A model generated the notes under the pieces. The model was not told where the DNA came from and made no database searches. It saw only the letters and a list, made by a program, of their open reading frames with translations. 64,000 bases of DNA from Bacillota bacterium (GTDB lineage Bacteria > Bacillota > Clostridia > Christensenellales > Aristaeellaceae): the NCBI GenBank assembly GCA_023413135.1, contig JAEZQK010000020.1:1-64000 (forward strand), given 5' to 3'. Of the stretch, positions 8,296-16,465 are shown piece after piece (the stretch's first letter is position 1; every line of letters begins with the position of its first letter). The position numbers were made by a program, and so were the translations under genes.

Positions 8296-9098
8296 GTGTT
8301 TGTCCCCTTGTTGCTCTTTTCGCTGGAGGCATAGTATTTGGTCAGCAGCTTTGCAAGAGGCATGCACCAAAATTTCCTGAACATCTCCAAATCCTCTCCT
8401 GTGCGCTGCCCATCGCCAATCACCTTGGATGTTTCAGACCCGTCATGGATCCGGTGGCCTACCAGCATGGCGGAATCATAACAGAAAGATCCAGGCATTT
8501 TTGATAAACGCTCCCATGTCTGCCAATCTACATCACTTCGAAACTGAACAGAAAAGATTTCGCTTGGCAGGTTTCTTGCCGCGAATGTGACCGAAGGGCA
8601 GCATATGCTGTTGCCAAAGGCCAGACACCAGCGCCGGACCAAGGTAAAATGCTGCCATTGTTTTATCATAAGTGGCGCAATTAGCAGCCGTTTTATTTTT
8701 AGCAGCCGATTTCCGGTCACTTTTTTTCCGTTTCGTATCTCGTAATAATTCGAGCAAAAAATCAGAGGTTTTTGAGATGATTCCATGGCCGATATCATAC
8801 GGACAACATAATCGGGCTCATAAATATCATCCTGATGCGCCAGCGTTACATAATCGGCTGAAGCTTGGCTGTAAGCGAAATTCCAATCTTGAGCAATATC
8901 GGCCTCACCTTGATGAATGCGCAATGGAATTTTGTATTTCGCCGCCACGTTCTCAATCAAGTCATTTGGGGTGGATGTTGATATCAAAATTTTGCTTGTT
9001 ACAGTCTGCCTTAGCAGAGATTGGATGCACTGTTCCAAATAGCCGCTTTCCTTATATGCGCACACCACAAACGCATGTTTGTTTTCATATGTCTGCAT
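8292..9098 (-). CDS. GT2 family glycosyltransferase
   Basis: A 268-residue cytoplasmic GT-A enzyme. FVVCAYKESGYLEQCIQSLL is the standard N-terminal strand/helix, and LAHQDDIYEPDY supplies the DXD-like metal-binding acid pair. A basic amphipathic stretch (LLKIKRLLIAPLMIKQW) may attach it to the membrane. The start codon overlaps the flippase stop by one base (TAATG), with AAAGG upstream. Its place between a flippase and a polyprenyl-phosphate-sugar synthase suggests it extends a lipid-linked glycan. Donor and acceptor cannot be read from sequence. Confidence 0.85.
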   Translation of the reverse strand: MQTYENKHAFVVCAYKESGYLEQCIQSLLRQTVTSKILISTSTPNDLIENVAAKYKIPLRIHQGEADIAQDWNFAYSQASADYVTLAHQDDIYEPDYVVRMISAMESSQKPLIFCSNYYEIRNGKKVTGNRLLKIKRLLIAPLMIKQWQHFTLVRRWCLAFGNSICCPSVTFAARNLPSEIFSVQFRSDVDWQTWERLSKMPGSFCYDSAMLVGHRIHDGSETSKVIGDGQRTGEDLEMFRKFWCMPLAKLLTKYYASSEKSNKGTNT

Positions 9099-10375
9099 TA
9101 CTGCGTTTTCCTTTCCTGAAGGTGGCTTTTCATCATAACTCCTATTACAATCCCGCTGGTTACTATGGCCAGCATCAGCATAGAAGCGGTAAATAAAATG
9201 CTTGCCCCATAGACCCCCATGTTTTGAACAAGAATTGGAGCAATGCCAACTTCCAACAGCATCGTGAGGCCGTAAACGATCAGCAAATACTTTTGTGCGC
9301 GTATGACGGCAATGATGCTTGTCATAAATCCTGATAAAGCAGCCATCCCGCCGCCCATAAGGAGGATCATCAACGACGGACGATAGCCGTTAAGGTCGAT
9401 GCCATACATCCATGTAAGAACTGGGATACCCAGCAGATATCCGGCTATCATAGCCGTTGCTGTAACGGCAGCTACAAAGCATAGTTGCTTGCGCAGCATC
9501 AGATTAAGCGCCGGTTTGTTGGACGAATGCCAATGCTGAGCCAATTGTATCAAAAGCGGCCTGAAGATCGATATACTCAAAAGATTAATCACAAAAACAG
9601 GCATGGATAGCGCCCCATAATAGGACTGGGCAGTGTCTGACAGAAACATATCAATTGCGTACTTTGGATAGTTGACAATAAATAATTGAAGAAAACCAGA
9701 AATGCCCAACGGGGCGCATATAAGCAGGAGTTTTTTAATCGCGGTACATTGCCCATATAAAAAGACAGGGTCAGAGAATTCTGCCCTTAATACACGGTTA
9801 AGGAAAACGAAAGCAAGTAGGGAGTAGATGGCGGAAATGATCGTAGAAAGTAGTAGATTACTTGACAAAAGTACGGCGGATATGTATAAGACGATGGTTG
9901 ATCCCAAGCGAATGGTCTGCGCCAGGCTTGCGCTGTCCAGCCGTCCCTCGTGCTGATAATATCCGTGATACACATCTTCCAGTACATCAATGGATTTGTA
10001 GAAAGCCACCGCAATGATGATAGATGCCTTTTCAGGTTCATATCCACCTAAGACAATGTAGGCGGCAAGCCAAACAAACATCCCAAAAACTGTAACAACC
10101 CTGGAAAAAAAATATGCAGAAAAGGAAAAATCCCCGCGAATGTCGGTAGCCTGATAATCTCTCATGCCATACCGGCCAATAGTAACCATCTGATAGGCAA
10201 TGGCCATGGAGATGGAAAAGATGCCGCCTTCTACAGCTCCGCATGTTCTGGTAATAACGATAAATAGTAGCAAGGTTTGGGCCGCATCCAGTGCGTTTGC
10301 CGCTGTATTAAACAACATGCTTCTGCGGCTGGTATTGCAATTTCTTGGAAGAAGAAATCCTTGTAGTGTAAACAT
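9098..10375 (-). CDS. Wzx-type polysaccharide flippase (MOP superfamily)
   Basis: A 425-residue protein with about 12 hydrophobic helices in the regular pattern of oligosaccharide flippases; no catalytic motifs. Such proteins move undecaprenyl-linked glycan units across the membrane. It is the first gene of the operon (flippase, GT2, GT2, DUF2304, DUF2142) and lies behind a strong promoter at 10446-10473. ATG 10375 follows GGAAG; an ATG 19 codons in (MLFNTAANALDAAQ) is an alternative and begins nearer the first helix. No Wzy polymerase or priming transferase is present, so the locus may decorate another surface polymer or a protein. Confidence 0.82.
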   Translation of the reverse strand: MFTLQGFLLPRNCNTSRRSMLFNTAANALDAAQTLLLFIVITRTCGAVEGGIFSISMAIAYQMVTIGRYGMRDYQATDIRGDFSFSAYFFSRVVTVFGMFVWLAAYIVLGGYEPEKASIIIAVAFYKSIDVLEDVYHGYYQHEGRLDSASLAQTIRLGSTIVLYISAVLLSSNLLLSTIISAIYSLLAFVFLNRVLRAEFSDPVFLYGQCTAIKKLLLICAPLGISGFLQLFIVNYPKYAIDMFLSDTAQSYYGALSMPVFVINLLSISIFRPLLIQLAQHWHSSNKPALNLMLRKQLCFVAAVTATAMIAGYLLGIPVLTWMYGIDLNGYRPSLMILLMGGGMAALSGFMTSIIAVIRAQKYLLIVYGLTMLLEVGIAPILVQNMGVYGASILFTASMLMLAIVTSGIVIGVMMKSHLQERKTQ

Positions 10376-10445
10376 GTAGATAACTTCCAGCTTTCTAAAA
10401 ACCTGTCATCATTCGCATATACGCACAGCGGCGACCACCCATTCA

Positions 10446-10473
10446 ATTATAAAGAACGTGAATTGAATGTCAA
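10446..10473 (-). promoter_or_regulatory. Promoter of the surface-glycan operon
   Basis: On the minus strand TTGACA (10473-10468), 16-base spacer, TATAAT (10451-10446). Both boxes are perfect consensus, so the operon should be strongly transcribed unless repressed. Confidence 0.85.
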
Positions 10474-10566
10474 GTATTCCCTTTCATACATATTTCGTAA
10501 CAAGAGAGTCGATAGATCCTTTATATAAAAGGCTTTCCATATTTAAGATGCCGGCAATCAAATGAA

Positions 10567-10591
10567 GGAAGTATCCTGATGGAGTACTTCC
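10567..10591 (-). terminator. Hairpin after the BlaR1-like gene
   Basis: GGAAGTATCC (10567-10576) pairs with GGAGTACTTCC (10581-10591) around TGAT with one bulged G. It lies just beyond the stop of the BlaR1-like gene on the minus strand. The following bases are only moderately T-rich (TTCATTTG), so termination may be partial. The rest of 10376-10615 holds the glycan operon promoter and nothing else I can identify. Confidence 0.5.
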
Positions 10592-10615
10592 CTCAAAAGC
10601 AACATGAATGATCTG

Positions 10616-13210
10616 TCAGCCAACGCCGAGATTGCTTGGATCGCGGAGCATCAAAATTTCGCCTGTCACAGCATCCAGTATCACAGCATAGTCGAAAGGC
10701 GTCCTGGGATCGTTCAGGCTGAAGCTGATGGACCAATAAGGCGGTTTGAAGTCTATCCCCCATTCAGTGTTATTGGCAGTCTTGAGCAAATATCGGGCAT
10801 TGAACATCGTAAGGGCATTTACCGTTTGCTCGTCCAGCCCGCATTGATCCATGATGGCTTTCCTGGCTAAAGCGACGGCCTGCTCTTTTGTGAGGTCGCC
10901 TTCTCTTGGCGTTTCGGGCGCGACTGTCGCTTCAGGCTCTAAGATGATGGATTCTCCACTTTCAAGCACATCCGGATCATTATTGATACCGCTGGAGCCG
11001 GCAGCGGGTTCAGGCGCCAAGATGGGCGTAACCGATGTCTGTACTTTTGGTGCGATGAATTGGGCCTCCCCTTTTTCCGCCCTATTGACGATCAGCTTTG
11101 TTTCGCCTGTGTGTGCATCCACATGCGCCGTACCCCAAGGGTTGTTCCCGGCGTTGTTGTAATAGACGTGATACTCCGCACGGTCGGCATAATAATCGAC
11201 AACGTTGCTCGTAGGCTCTTTAACGCCCAGTGTTTGAGACACCGCCTGCAAGCCGGTTTCCTGCGCCTGCTCCCTGGTGATGATTAGATCATTCCGGTGC
11301 TGAAAGGCATATAGGCTCTTGTATTCCAGCCGTGTGCCCTTTTGGTTCAGCAGCACTTCTATGGTGAAACTGCTGCCTGGACCATATGCTTCGCGCAGGG
11401 TGTTCAGCAGGACGCCATTGACCTGGTCGGCGGCAATGGTAAAGCCGGCGGCCCAAATCATATCTTCAGGAAAAAACGCCGCGGTGATCGTGCCGCTGTC
11501 CACCTGTTGCTGCGAAAAGCCGGTGACCTCCGTCATATAGGCCCGGCAATCCGCCGTCGCATTTTCTTGGGTATAGGCGGATAAGGCTTCCGTGTTTCCA
11601 GTGCGGTTAAAGCATATGCTTATTTCATCCATCGGTTCAAAAGCAAGCACGCGCACGACAGGTTCGATTTGCATGATAAAGGAATGGGCCAACCTTGTAC
11701 GCCCGTTTCCCGTGGTGATGGTCAGGTAACGCCCATCATCATTCTTTGCATCAGCGTCAATGCGGATGACCTCAAAGGCGGAACTCACGCCGGGCAGCAT
11801 GGCATCACAAAATGCGGTGACATATTGCAGAAGCCGGATTCCTTCTTCGCTGGAGTCGGTGATAGGCGAGGCTGCCGGGTAAGCGTTCGCATAATAGACG
11901 GTGCCATTTGCGTAAGAGACGATCATGCCATACGCGTCAAAGGCCAGGCGGTAAGGCAGCGCTTTTGCGGGTGCGAAGGCATTTATATACCACATGCCGT
12001 CTCCCTGATCCGCTTTGATGTTAAGTTTTTCCGTGTCGGCGCCGACCGCATCACAGCCCAGGAATTCCTTGGTATACCGGATGGCATCCTCCTTTGTGGC
12101 AATGGTCTGAAAGCCTGCAAAGCCTTCCACCGCTTCGGGGAAATCAGGGATAGAAATGGGTTTTGCGTACTCCGCGGTGGCAAAGGCGAAAAGAAATGCG
12201 ACCAAGGCCAGCGAGGCAAAACTGAGCGTCAGCCAGCGCAGCGCCCTACGGCTGTTCACGATCGTATTGATACGCTGCTTCATTTGCCTGCCTGTCATGC
12301 TCATGCAGGTAGCCAGCACCGTTATATTGCGCGTACCCCTTTTCGCGGAGGCTAGCACCAGCATATTGGCATAAGCGACCCTTTCCTCCTTATCCAGCTT
12401 TTCGATCACGCGGTCATCGCATTTCAGCTCGCAGTCCGTACGGCTCATGGCTGCTGCCCACCACACCAGGGGATTAAACCAATGAATGATGCAGCAAAGG
12501 TTGCGGACTACGCCCCAAAGATTGTCGTGCCCTTTCAAGTGGCAGCTTTCATGAATAAGAACCTTCTTCATATCCTTAGGCGGGGTGGAAAGCGGCAGCA
12601 CGATGAACGGGCGGAATACGCCCACCAGGCAGGCGCTGGGCAAGGGATCGGTCAAATAGACGGGAACAGGCTTGGTTCCACGCTCCTTTGACAGGGAAAG
12701 GTATTGCTCCAGCATTTCCCCGGAAAGCTTTTCAATGCGGTTTTTCTTGAGCCGCCTGCGGAAACGGGCATTCTGGAAAACCATGTACCCCAACACACCT
12801 AATGCGCCGCCGAGGTATACCCATAGCAGCGCTTTGGAGAACCTTCCGTTTGTGGTGGAATACACCACATTCCATGTGGTTTTTGCCACAGGATTGTTTT
12901 CCCTGCCGCCATATCCGAAAACGGTGTGATAGGCATTGGTGGCACCATCCCTGAACCGCACGCGCACCTGGTCCGCCATGGGGCGGATACCCTGATCGGT
13001 GCTATATGTTGGGCGGATCTCGTTGATCGCAGGGTTAGGCAGTGCCAGTGGGCAAAGCAGCCGTATGGCCACCAACAGCCATGCAAACCAAATGACACGG
13101 TTGCCAAGCTTTGCCCGCAGAAACTTGCGCACAAGCAACATGAGCACGATGGCAATGATGGCCATGATATTGGCTTCGATCAGAAAATTGTAGACCGTAG
13201 CGCTGCGCAT
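10616..13210 (-). CDS. BlaR1/MecR1-type M56 membrane metalloprotease with repeat-bearing sensor
   Basis: About 864 residues from ATG 13210, chosen because GGGAGG lies seven bases upstream. The N-terminal half has four helices and the zinc-peptidase motif HESCH at 220-224, with the later Glu-containing WWAAAMSRTDCELKCDD helix typical of M56. A membrane helix near 325-345 leads to a roughly 500-residue external region, not a penicillin-binding domain, with alpha/beta repeats such as EQAVALARKAIMDQCGLDE. It should sense an external signal and trigger cleavage of the BlaI-like repressor encoded just upstream, whose stop codon lies 24 bases inside the longer reading frame. The signal is unknown; beta-lactam sensing is not supported. 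Confidence 0.85.
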   Translation of the reverse strand: MRSATVYNFLIEANIMAIIAIVLMLLVRKFLRAKLGNRVIWFAWLLVAIRLLCPLALPNPAINEIRPTYSTDQGIRPMADQVRVRFRDGATNAYHTVFGYGGRENNPVAKTTWNVVYSTTNGRFSKALLWVYLGGALGVLGYMVFQNARFRRRLKKNRIEKLSGEMLEQYLSLSKERGTKPVPVYLTDPLPSACLVGVFRPFIVLPLSTPPKDMKKVLIHESCHLKGHDNLWGVVRNLCCIIHWFNPLVWWAAAMSRTDCELKCDDRVIEKLDKEERVAYANMLVLASAKRGTRNITVLATCMSMTGRQMKQRINTIVNSRRALRWLTLSFASLALVAFLFAFATAEYAKPISIPDFPEAVEGFAGFQTIATKEDAIRYTKEFLGCDAVGADTEKLNIKADQGDGMWYINAFAPAKALPYRLAFDAYGMIVSYANGTVYYANAYPAASPITDSSEEGIRLLQYVTAFCDAMLPGVSSAFEVIRIDADAKNDDGRYLTITTGNGRTRLAHSFIMQIEPVVRVLAFEPMDEISICFNRTGNTEALSAYTQENATADCRAYMTEVTGFSQQQVDSGTITAAFFPEDMIWAAGFTIAADQVNGVLLNTLREAYGPGSSFTIEVLLNQKGTRLEYKSLYAFQHRNDLIITREQAQETGLQAVSQTLGVKEPTSNVVDYYADRAEYHVYYNNAGNNPWGTAHVDAHTGETKLIVNRAEKGEAQFIAPKVQTSVTPILAPEPAAGSSGINNDPDVLESGESIILEPEATVAPETPREGDLTKEQAVALARKAIMDQCGLDEQTVNALTMFNARYLLKTANNTEWGIDFKPPYWSISFSLNDPRTPFDYAVILDAVTGEILMLRDPSNLGVG

Positions 13211-13233
13211 ATCTATACCTCCCGTACCCCAGT

Positions 13234-13611
13234 TCACTTTTCAGATGCATTTTGAAGGATTTTCATGAGCTCCTTTATTTCTTCTTCCGTAATATTCCCT
13301 TGTTCCACCAGGTTTGCCACCAGCAGGGAAGCCTTGCCGGAGAACAGGCGCTTAAGCAGCGTATCCGTCTGCTCCTTCGTTACCCTTTTTTTCTCCACGT
13401 TCGGGTAATAGCGTTTCACGCTGCCCGTTTCGTCTACATGCACCGTACCCTTTTGATTCATCCGCTTGAGCAGCGTAGTCACCGTATTCTTTGTCCACCC
13501 GGTTTTTTCTTCCAGTGCCTTGGTGATTTCCATCATGGTCAGCGGTCCGGATTCCCAAAGCAGCTGCATGATTTTCCATTCAGCCTCTGTCAATGCTGTC
13601 TTTCCATTCAT
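13234..13611 (-). CDS. BlaI/MecI/CopY-family transcriptional repressor
   Basis: A 125-residue winged-helix repressor from ATG 13611 (GAAGGG upstream). LTEAEWKIMQLLWESGPLTMMEI and KTGWTKNTVTTLLKRMNQKG are the family's helix-turn-helix, and the wing contains VKRYYPNV; the C-terminal SLLVANLVEQGNITEEEIKEL is the dimer region where the protease cuts in known systems. It precedes the M56 protease gene in one transcript. A perfect 18-bp palindrome lies between its promoter and its start, so it very likely represses its own operon. Confidence 0.93.
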   Translation of the reverse strand: MNGKTALTEAEWKIMQLLWESGPLTMMEITKALEEKTGWTKNTVTTLLKRMNQKGTVHVDETGSVKRYYPNVEKKRVTKEQTDTLLKRLFSGKASLLVANLVEQGNITEEEIKELMKILQNASEK

Positions 13612-13632
13612 TTCTTGTTCACACCCTTCTGA

Positions 13633-13650
13633 GTTAGACAATTGTCTAAC
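13633..13650. promoter_or_regulatory. BlaI-type operator, perfect palindrome
   Basis: GTTAGACAATTGTCTAAC is an 18-bp perfect palindrome containing the ACA/TGT half-sites recognised by BlaI-family repressors. It lies just downstream of the -10 box, over the expected transcription start, so bound repressor would block RNA polymerase. Confidence 0.85.
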
Positions 13651-13653
13651 CGA

Positions 13654-13682
13654 ATTTTACAGGTTCTCCCATGGTACGTCAA
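13654..13682 (-). promoter_or_regulatory. Promoter of the BlaI/BlaR1-like operon
   Basis: On the minus strand TTGACG (13682-13677), 17 bases, TAAAAT (13659-13654), directly followed by the operator. Confidence 0.8.
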
Positions 13683-13729
13683 GTACTGAATTGTAACAAA
13701 TGATCCGTGAATTTGAGCTTTGGGAACAC

Positions 13730-13755
13730 AAAAAAGGCGCATAGCATCATGCGCC
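13730..13755 (-). terminator. Terminator of the kinase gene
   Basis: GGCGCAT (13736-13742) pairs with ATGCGCC (13749-13755). On the minus strand the hairpin is followed by six T's, and it lies about 20 bases after the kinase stop codon. Confidence 0.88.
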
Positions 13756-13777
13756 GGACAGAGAAGATTATCTTGAA

Positions 13778-15694
13778 TCAACGATTATATTGAACGGTAA
13801 AGGGCAGTTCGTCTACTGGCCTTGTAAAAAAGGCTTCCTGCCCGCGGGAAAGGATCACAGTCCTTAAAGCCGGCATTTGATCCAGTGGGGAGAAATCCCG
13901 CACGGGGTTATCGTACAGCGCGAGCTGCTCTATGGAGGGATGGCCAATCAGGGGGCTCAAGTCATTGACAGCATTTTCTGAGACATTGAGGCTGACCAGG
14001 TTCTTGAATGAAGAAATTCCCTCAAGATTGGTCAGATTGCTCCCATGGATCGTGAGATAATTCAATTCTTCTAGACTCATAAAGGGTTCCAGACTATCCA
14101 CTTCGCAGAAAAAAAAGAGTATGCTCCTCAAGGATTCCACTTTGGAGAGAACTCGCACCCCCTCATCCTTAAGATCTCGGCTGCTAAAGTCCCGAAGCTG
14201 AGTCAATGTGGTGAGCGACGAATAGTCCATGTCCAGCGGCATAACATACAACGAGAGTGTTTGCAGGTTCATTCCGCTGATGGGAGATAAGTCATTCACC
14301 AAAGTGCTGCTCATATTCAGCGTATCCAGCTTTGTAAGCTCCGCTATACCGGATATATCCGAGATTGGGTTATTGCTTATATCCAGATTCTGCAGCGATT
14401 TCATTTCTGCCAGAAGGGGTTTGATGTCTATGATCCGGTTATCGCAAATGGACAGGTGAGTCAACGGAAGCTTGACTAGCGGAGTGATATCGTTTAGATC
14501 CAGCCGCATCAGCGACAGTTTTTTCAGATTCGGCATGTATTCCAAGTCGGAAAGATCGCTTAAGATGCTGTATCCCCCCTCATGATCTGTGCCAAAAAGG
14601 TGCAGAGTAAAACCGTAGGAATGGGCATCCTCCCATTTGGAGTACGGCGTATCCCCACACAGGTACAGTTCGGTCATGCCGCGCAATTCATCCAGGCTGA
14701 TATCCCCTTCGTCACGGCCCAATTGCAGCCTTACAGCCTTCTCGATCAAAGGAGACTTGAATAAATAGGCGCTTCTGTTCATTTGCTGGATAACGGTTCC
14801 CATGGAACGCAATATGCCGGTACGGTTTACGTATAAGCCGGCGGCTGCAGTGCACAGCAATACGGCGCAGATCGACCTTATGGCCAAGTTGCGCCAGCGT
14901 GCTGCATACGCCGATAAGCGCCTATGCAAATGGCGGACTGACGGATATCTCTTTTCCGGATCAAAGCGCAGGCATTTGTATATGATGCGCTTGAGCGCGG
15001 GGGAAATGCGAAGCTTCCGCAGCTTGCCTATGTCGTAATCGCCTGTCAGCAAGAAGACAAGCAGCATCCCGATACCATATACATCGGCCCGCGCATCGCA
15101 CCTTTGATAACCAAACTGCTCAGGCGCAGCCGTTGCGGCTGTGCCCAGGATCTCAGTATCATGGGATTTTTGCGGAACATGAGCCTGTACGGTATCCAGG
15201 TCCGTAAGATGGATGGTTCCGCTATCGGAAATGATGATGTTCTGGGGCTTGATATCCCTGTGAATGATGGGTGGAACCATTTCATGCAGCTCTTCGACTA
15301 TTTCGCATACTTTGCATGCAATGGACAAGATCTTTTTAAGAGGTATCGCTTCGCAGCTTTCCAGATAATCCGCCAGGGACCTTCCGGGGATATATTCTCG
15401 CAAAAGAAATGCATGACCTGCCCGTTCAAAGCAGGTAATCGGGTGGGGAAAAGCGCTGTTATGAAGTTTGAGGAGCAGCCTGTGTTCACGCATCAGTTTG
15501 TTGATGCTGCCGCCCGGCGCCACTTTCAGAATGCTGGATGTTTGATCATCTTTGCCCTTGAGCAAAAAGACCTGTTGATTTTCGTTATGCTTCAGACATC
15601 CGTTGACATTGTAATACTGGCTGATGCTTTCAGGCAAATCCGGGATCACGCATGTGGGTTGATAATCAGCCAAAAATGCCTGTAAATCTTCCAT
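13778..15694 (-). CDS. Membrane Ser/Thr protein kinase with extracellular leucine-rich repeats
   Basis: About 638 residues from ATG 15694 (GGAG upstream). Kinase domain at about 25-265: the ATP-binding Lys is probably K57 in ILKVAPGG, the catalytic loop is HRDIKPQN at 145-152, and the metal-binding DFG is replaced by DLD at 165-167; the glycine-rich loop is poor. A basic stop and one membrane helix (about 272-289) follow. The outer part has about eight leucine-rich repeats (LKKLSLMRLDLNDITPL, LQNLDISNNPISDISG) of the SDS22/internalin type. The architecture resembles a receptor kinase with the sensor at the C-terminus. It follows the XRE gene by 22 bases, suggesting a sensor-regulator pair. 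Confidence 0.85.
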   Translation of the reverse strand: MEDLQAFLADYQPTCVIPDLPESISQYYNVNGCLKHNENQQVFLLKGKDDQTSSILKVAPGGSINKLMREHRLLLKLHNSAFPHPITCFERAGHAFLLREYIPGRSLADYLESCEAIPLKKILSIACKVCEIVEELHEMVPPIIHRDIKPQNIIISDSGTIHLTDLDTVQAHVPQKSHDTEILGTAATAAPEQFGYQRCDARADVYGIGMLLVFLLTGDYDIGKLRKLRISPALKRIIYKCLRFDPEKRYPSVRHLHRRLSAYAARWRNLAIRSICAVLLCTAAAGLYVNRTGILRSMGTVIQQMNRSAYLFKSPLIEKAVRLQLGRDEGDISLDELRGMTELYLCGDTPYSKWEDAHSYGFTLHLFGTDHEGGYSILSDLSDLEYMPNLKKLSLMRLDLNDITPLVKLPLTHLSICDNRIIDIKPLLAEMKSLQNLDISNNPISDISGIAELTKLDTLNMSSTLVNDLSPISGMNLQTLSLYVMPLDMDYSSLTTLTQLRDFSSRDLKDEGVRVLSKVESLRSILFFFCEVDSLEPFMSLEELNYLTIHGSNLTNLEGISSFKNLVSLNVSENAVNDLSPLIGHPSIEQLALYDNPVRDFSPLDQMPALRTVILSRGQEAFFTRPVDELPFTVQYNR

Positions 15695-15716
15695 AATGAA
15701 TCTCCATATCAAAAGA

Positions 15717-16154
15717 TTACGGCATGCGGCCTATCAATGATGCTTCTCCCAGGCTGAGAAGAAAATCTTCCATTTGGGTAAGCGAATAGCGATGATGTAT
15801 GCAGAAGATGATGGCCGCGTCACGCCGTATCCGGGGATAGAGCTCGCCTTTATTGGCCAGGCGCAAAAGCCTCTGCGTCCACTCCAGGTCCAGGTTCATG
15901 ACCCTCGTGATGCAGATCAACACATCTTTTCCGGGATTTCGCTTGCCGCTGAAGACCTGATATGTATACGGATGGCTAAGCAGTGCCGCGTCCGCGATCT
16001 GCGCAATGGTGAGTCCGCTGCTTTGCTGAAGGGCCGAAAGCGTTGCATGAAGGGTAGGATTATCAATCGCATCGCCGCTGATGCTTAAAAACTGATCGAA
16101 TTTTCCGCTTTCTCTCAGCAATTTCTGCATATCATCAGTGCGCAATTTGTTCAC
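15717..16154 (-). CDS. XRE-like helix-turn-helix regulator paired with the kinase
   Basis: About 145 residues. LTIAQIADAALLSHPYTYQVFSGKRNPGKDVLICIT is a Cro/CI-type helix-turn-helix; the C-terminal half (RRDAAIIFCIHHRYSLTQMEDFLLSLGEASL) is a helical domain of unknown fold. I chose GTG at 16154 because GGAGG lies seven bases before it; the ATG two codons earlier is only one base from that site. Head-to-tail arrangement with the kinase suggests the regulator is phosphorylated by it, but no experimental family link is known to me. Confidence 0.7.
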   Translation of the reverse strand: MNKLRTDDMQKLLRESGKFDQFLSISGDAIDNPTLHATLSALQQSSGLTIAQIADAALLSHPYTYQVFSGKRNPGKDVLICITRVMNLDLEWTQRLLRLANKGELYPRIRRDAAIIFCIHHRYSLTQMEDFLLSLGEASLIGRMP

Positions 16155-16259
16155 GAGCATTCCTCCGTGAGCAGTTATGGCTTAACATCATTTTCCATGC
16201 GGGTAAATCTATTTCCTTCTCATATGAAAAAATATCTTGTACTGCTGGTTCAAACAAAA

Positions 16260-16284
16260 AAGAACCGTCACTATGGCGGCTCTT
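16260..16284 (-). terminator. Terminator-like hairpin upstream of the XRE gene
   Basis: On the minus strand AAGAGCCG pairs with CGGTTCTT (one G-U) around a nine-base loop and is followed by TTTTTTG. It lies about 100 bases before the XRE start with no gene upstream on that strand, so it is either a leader attenuator or a relic. The remainder of 16155-16465 is AT-rich and I see no other clear feature. Confidence 0.4.
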
Positions 16285-16465
16285 TTGATATTTGAATATT
16301 CATATCGGCAACACATAAAAAGCTTTTGCCTCTTGCCATTTATATTATAGCATGCTGCCTGCGCAATAACAAGACTGTATATTTTCAAGCTTATGTGCTA
16401 GACTACACGCACGACGGAAAGTGCCCAATCTCATCCCGTCATCAGAAGAAAGGGGATATAAGAGA

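Noticed and set aside
16202..16465. TATTAT-like sequence near 16345 as helD promoter
   Set aside because: No matching -35 at a reasonable spacing; I could not choose between several weak candidates.
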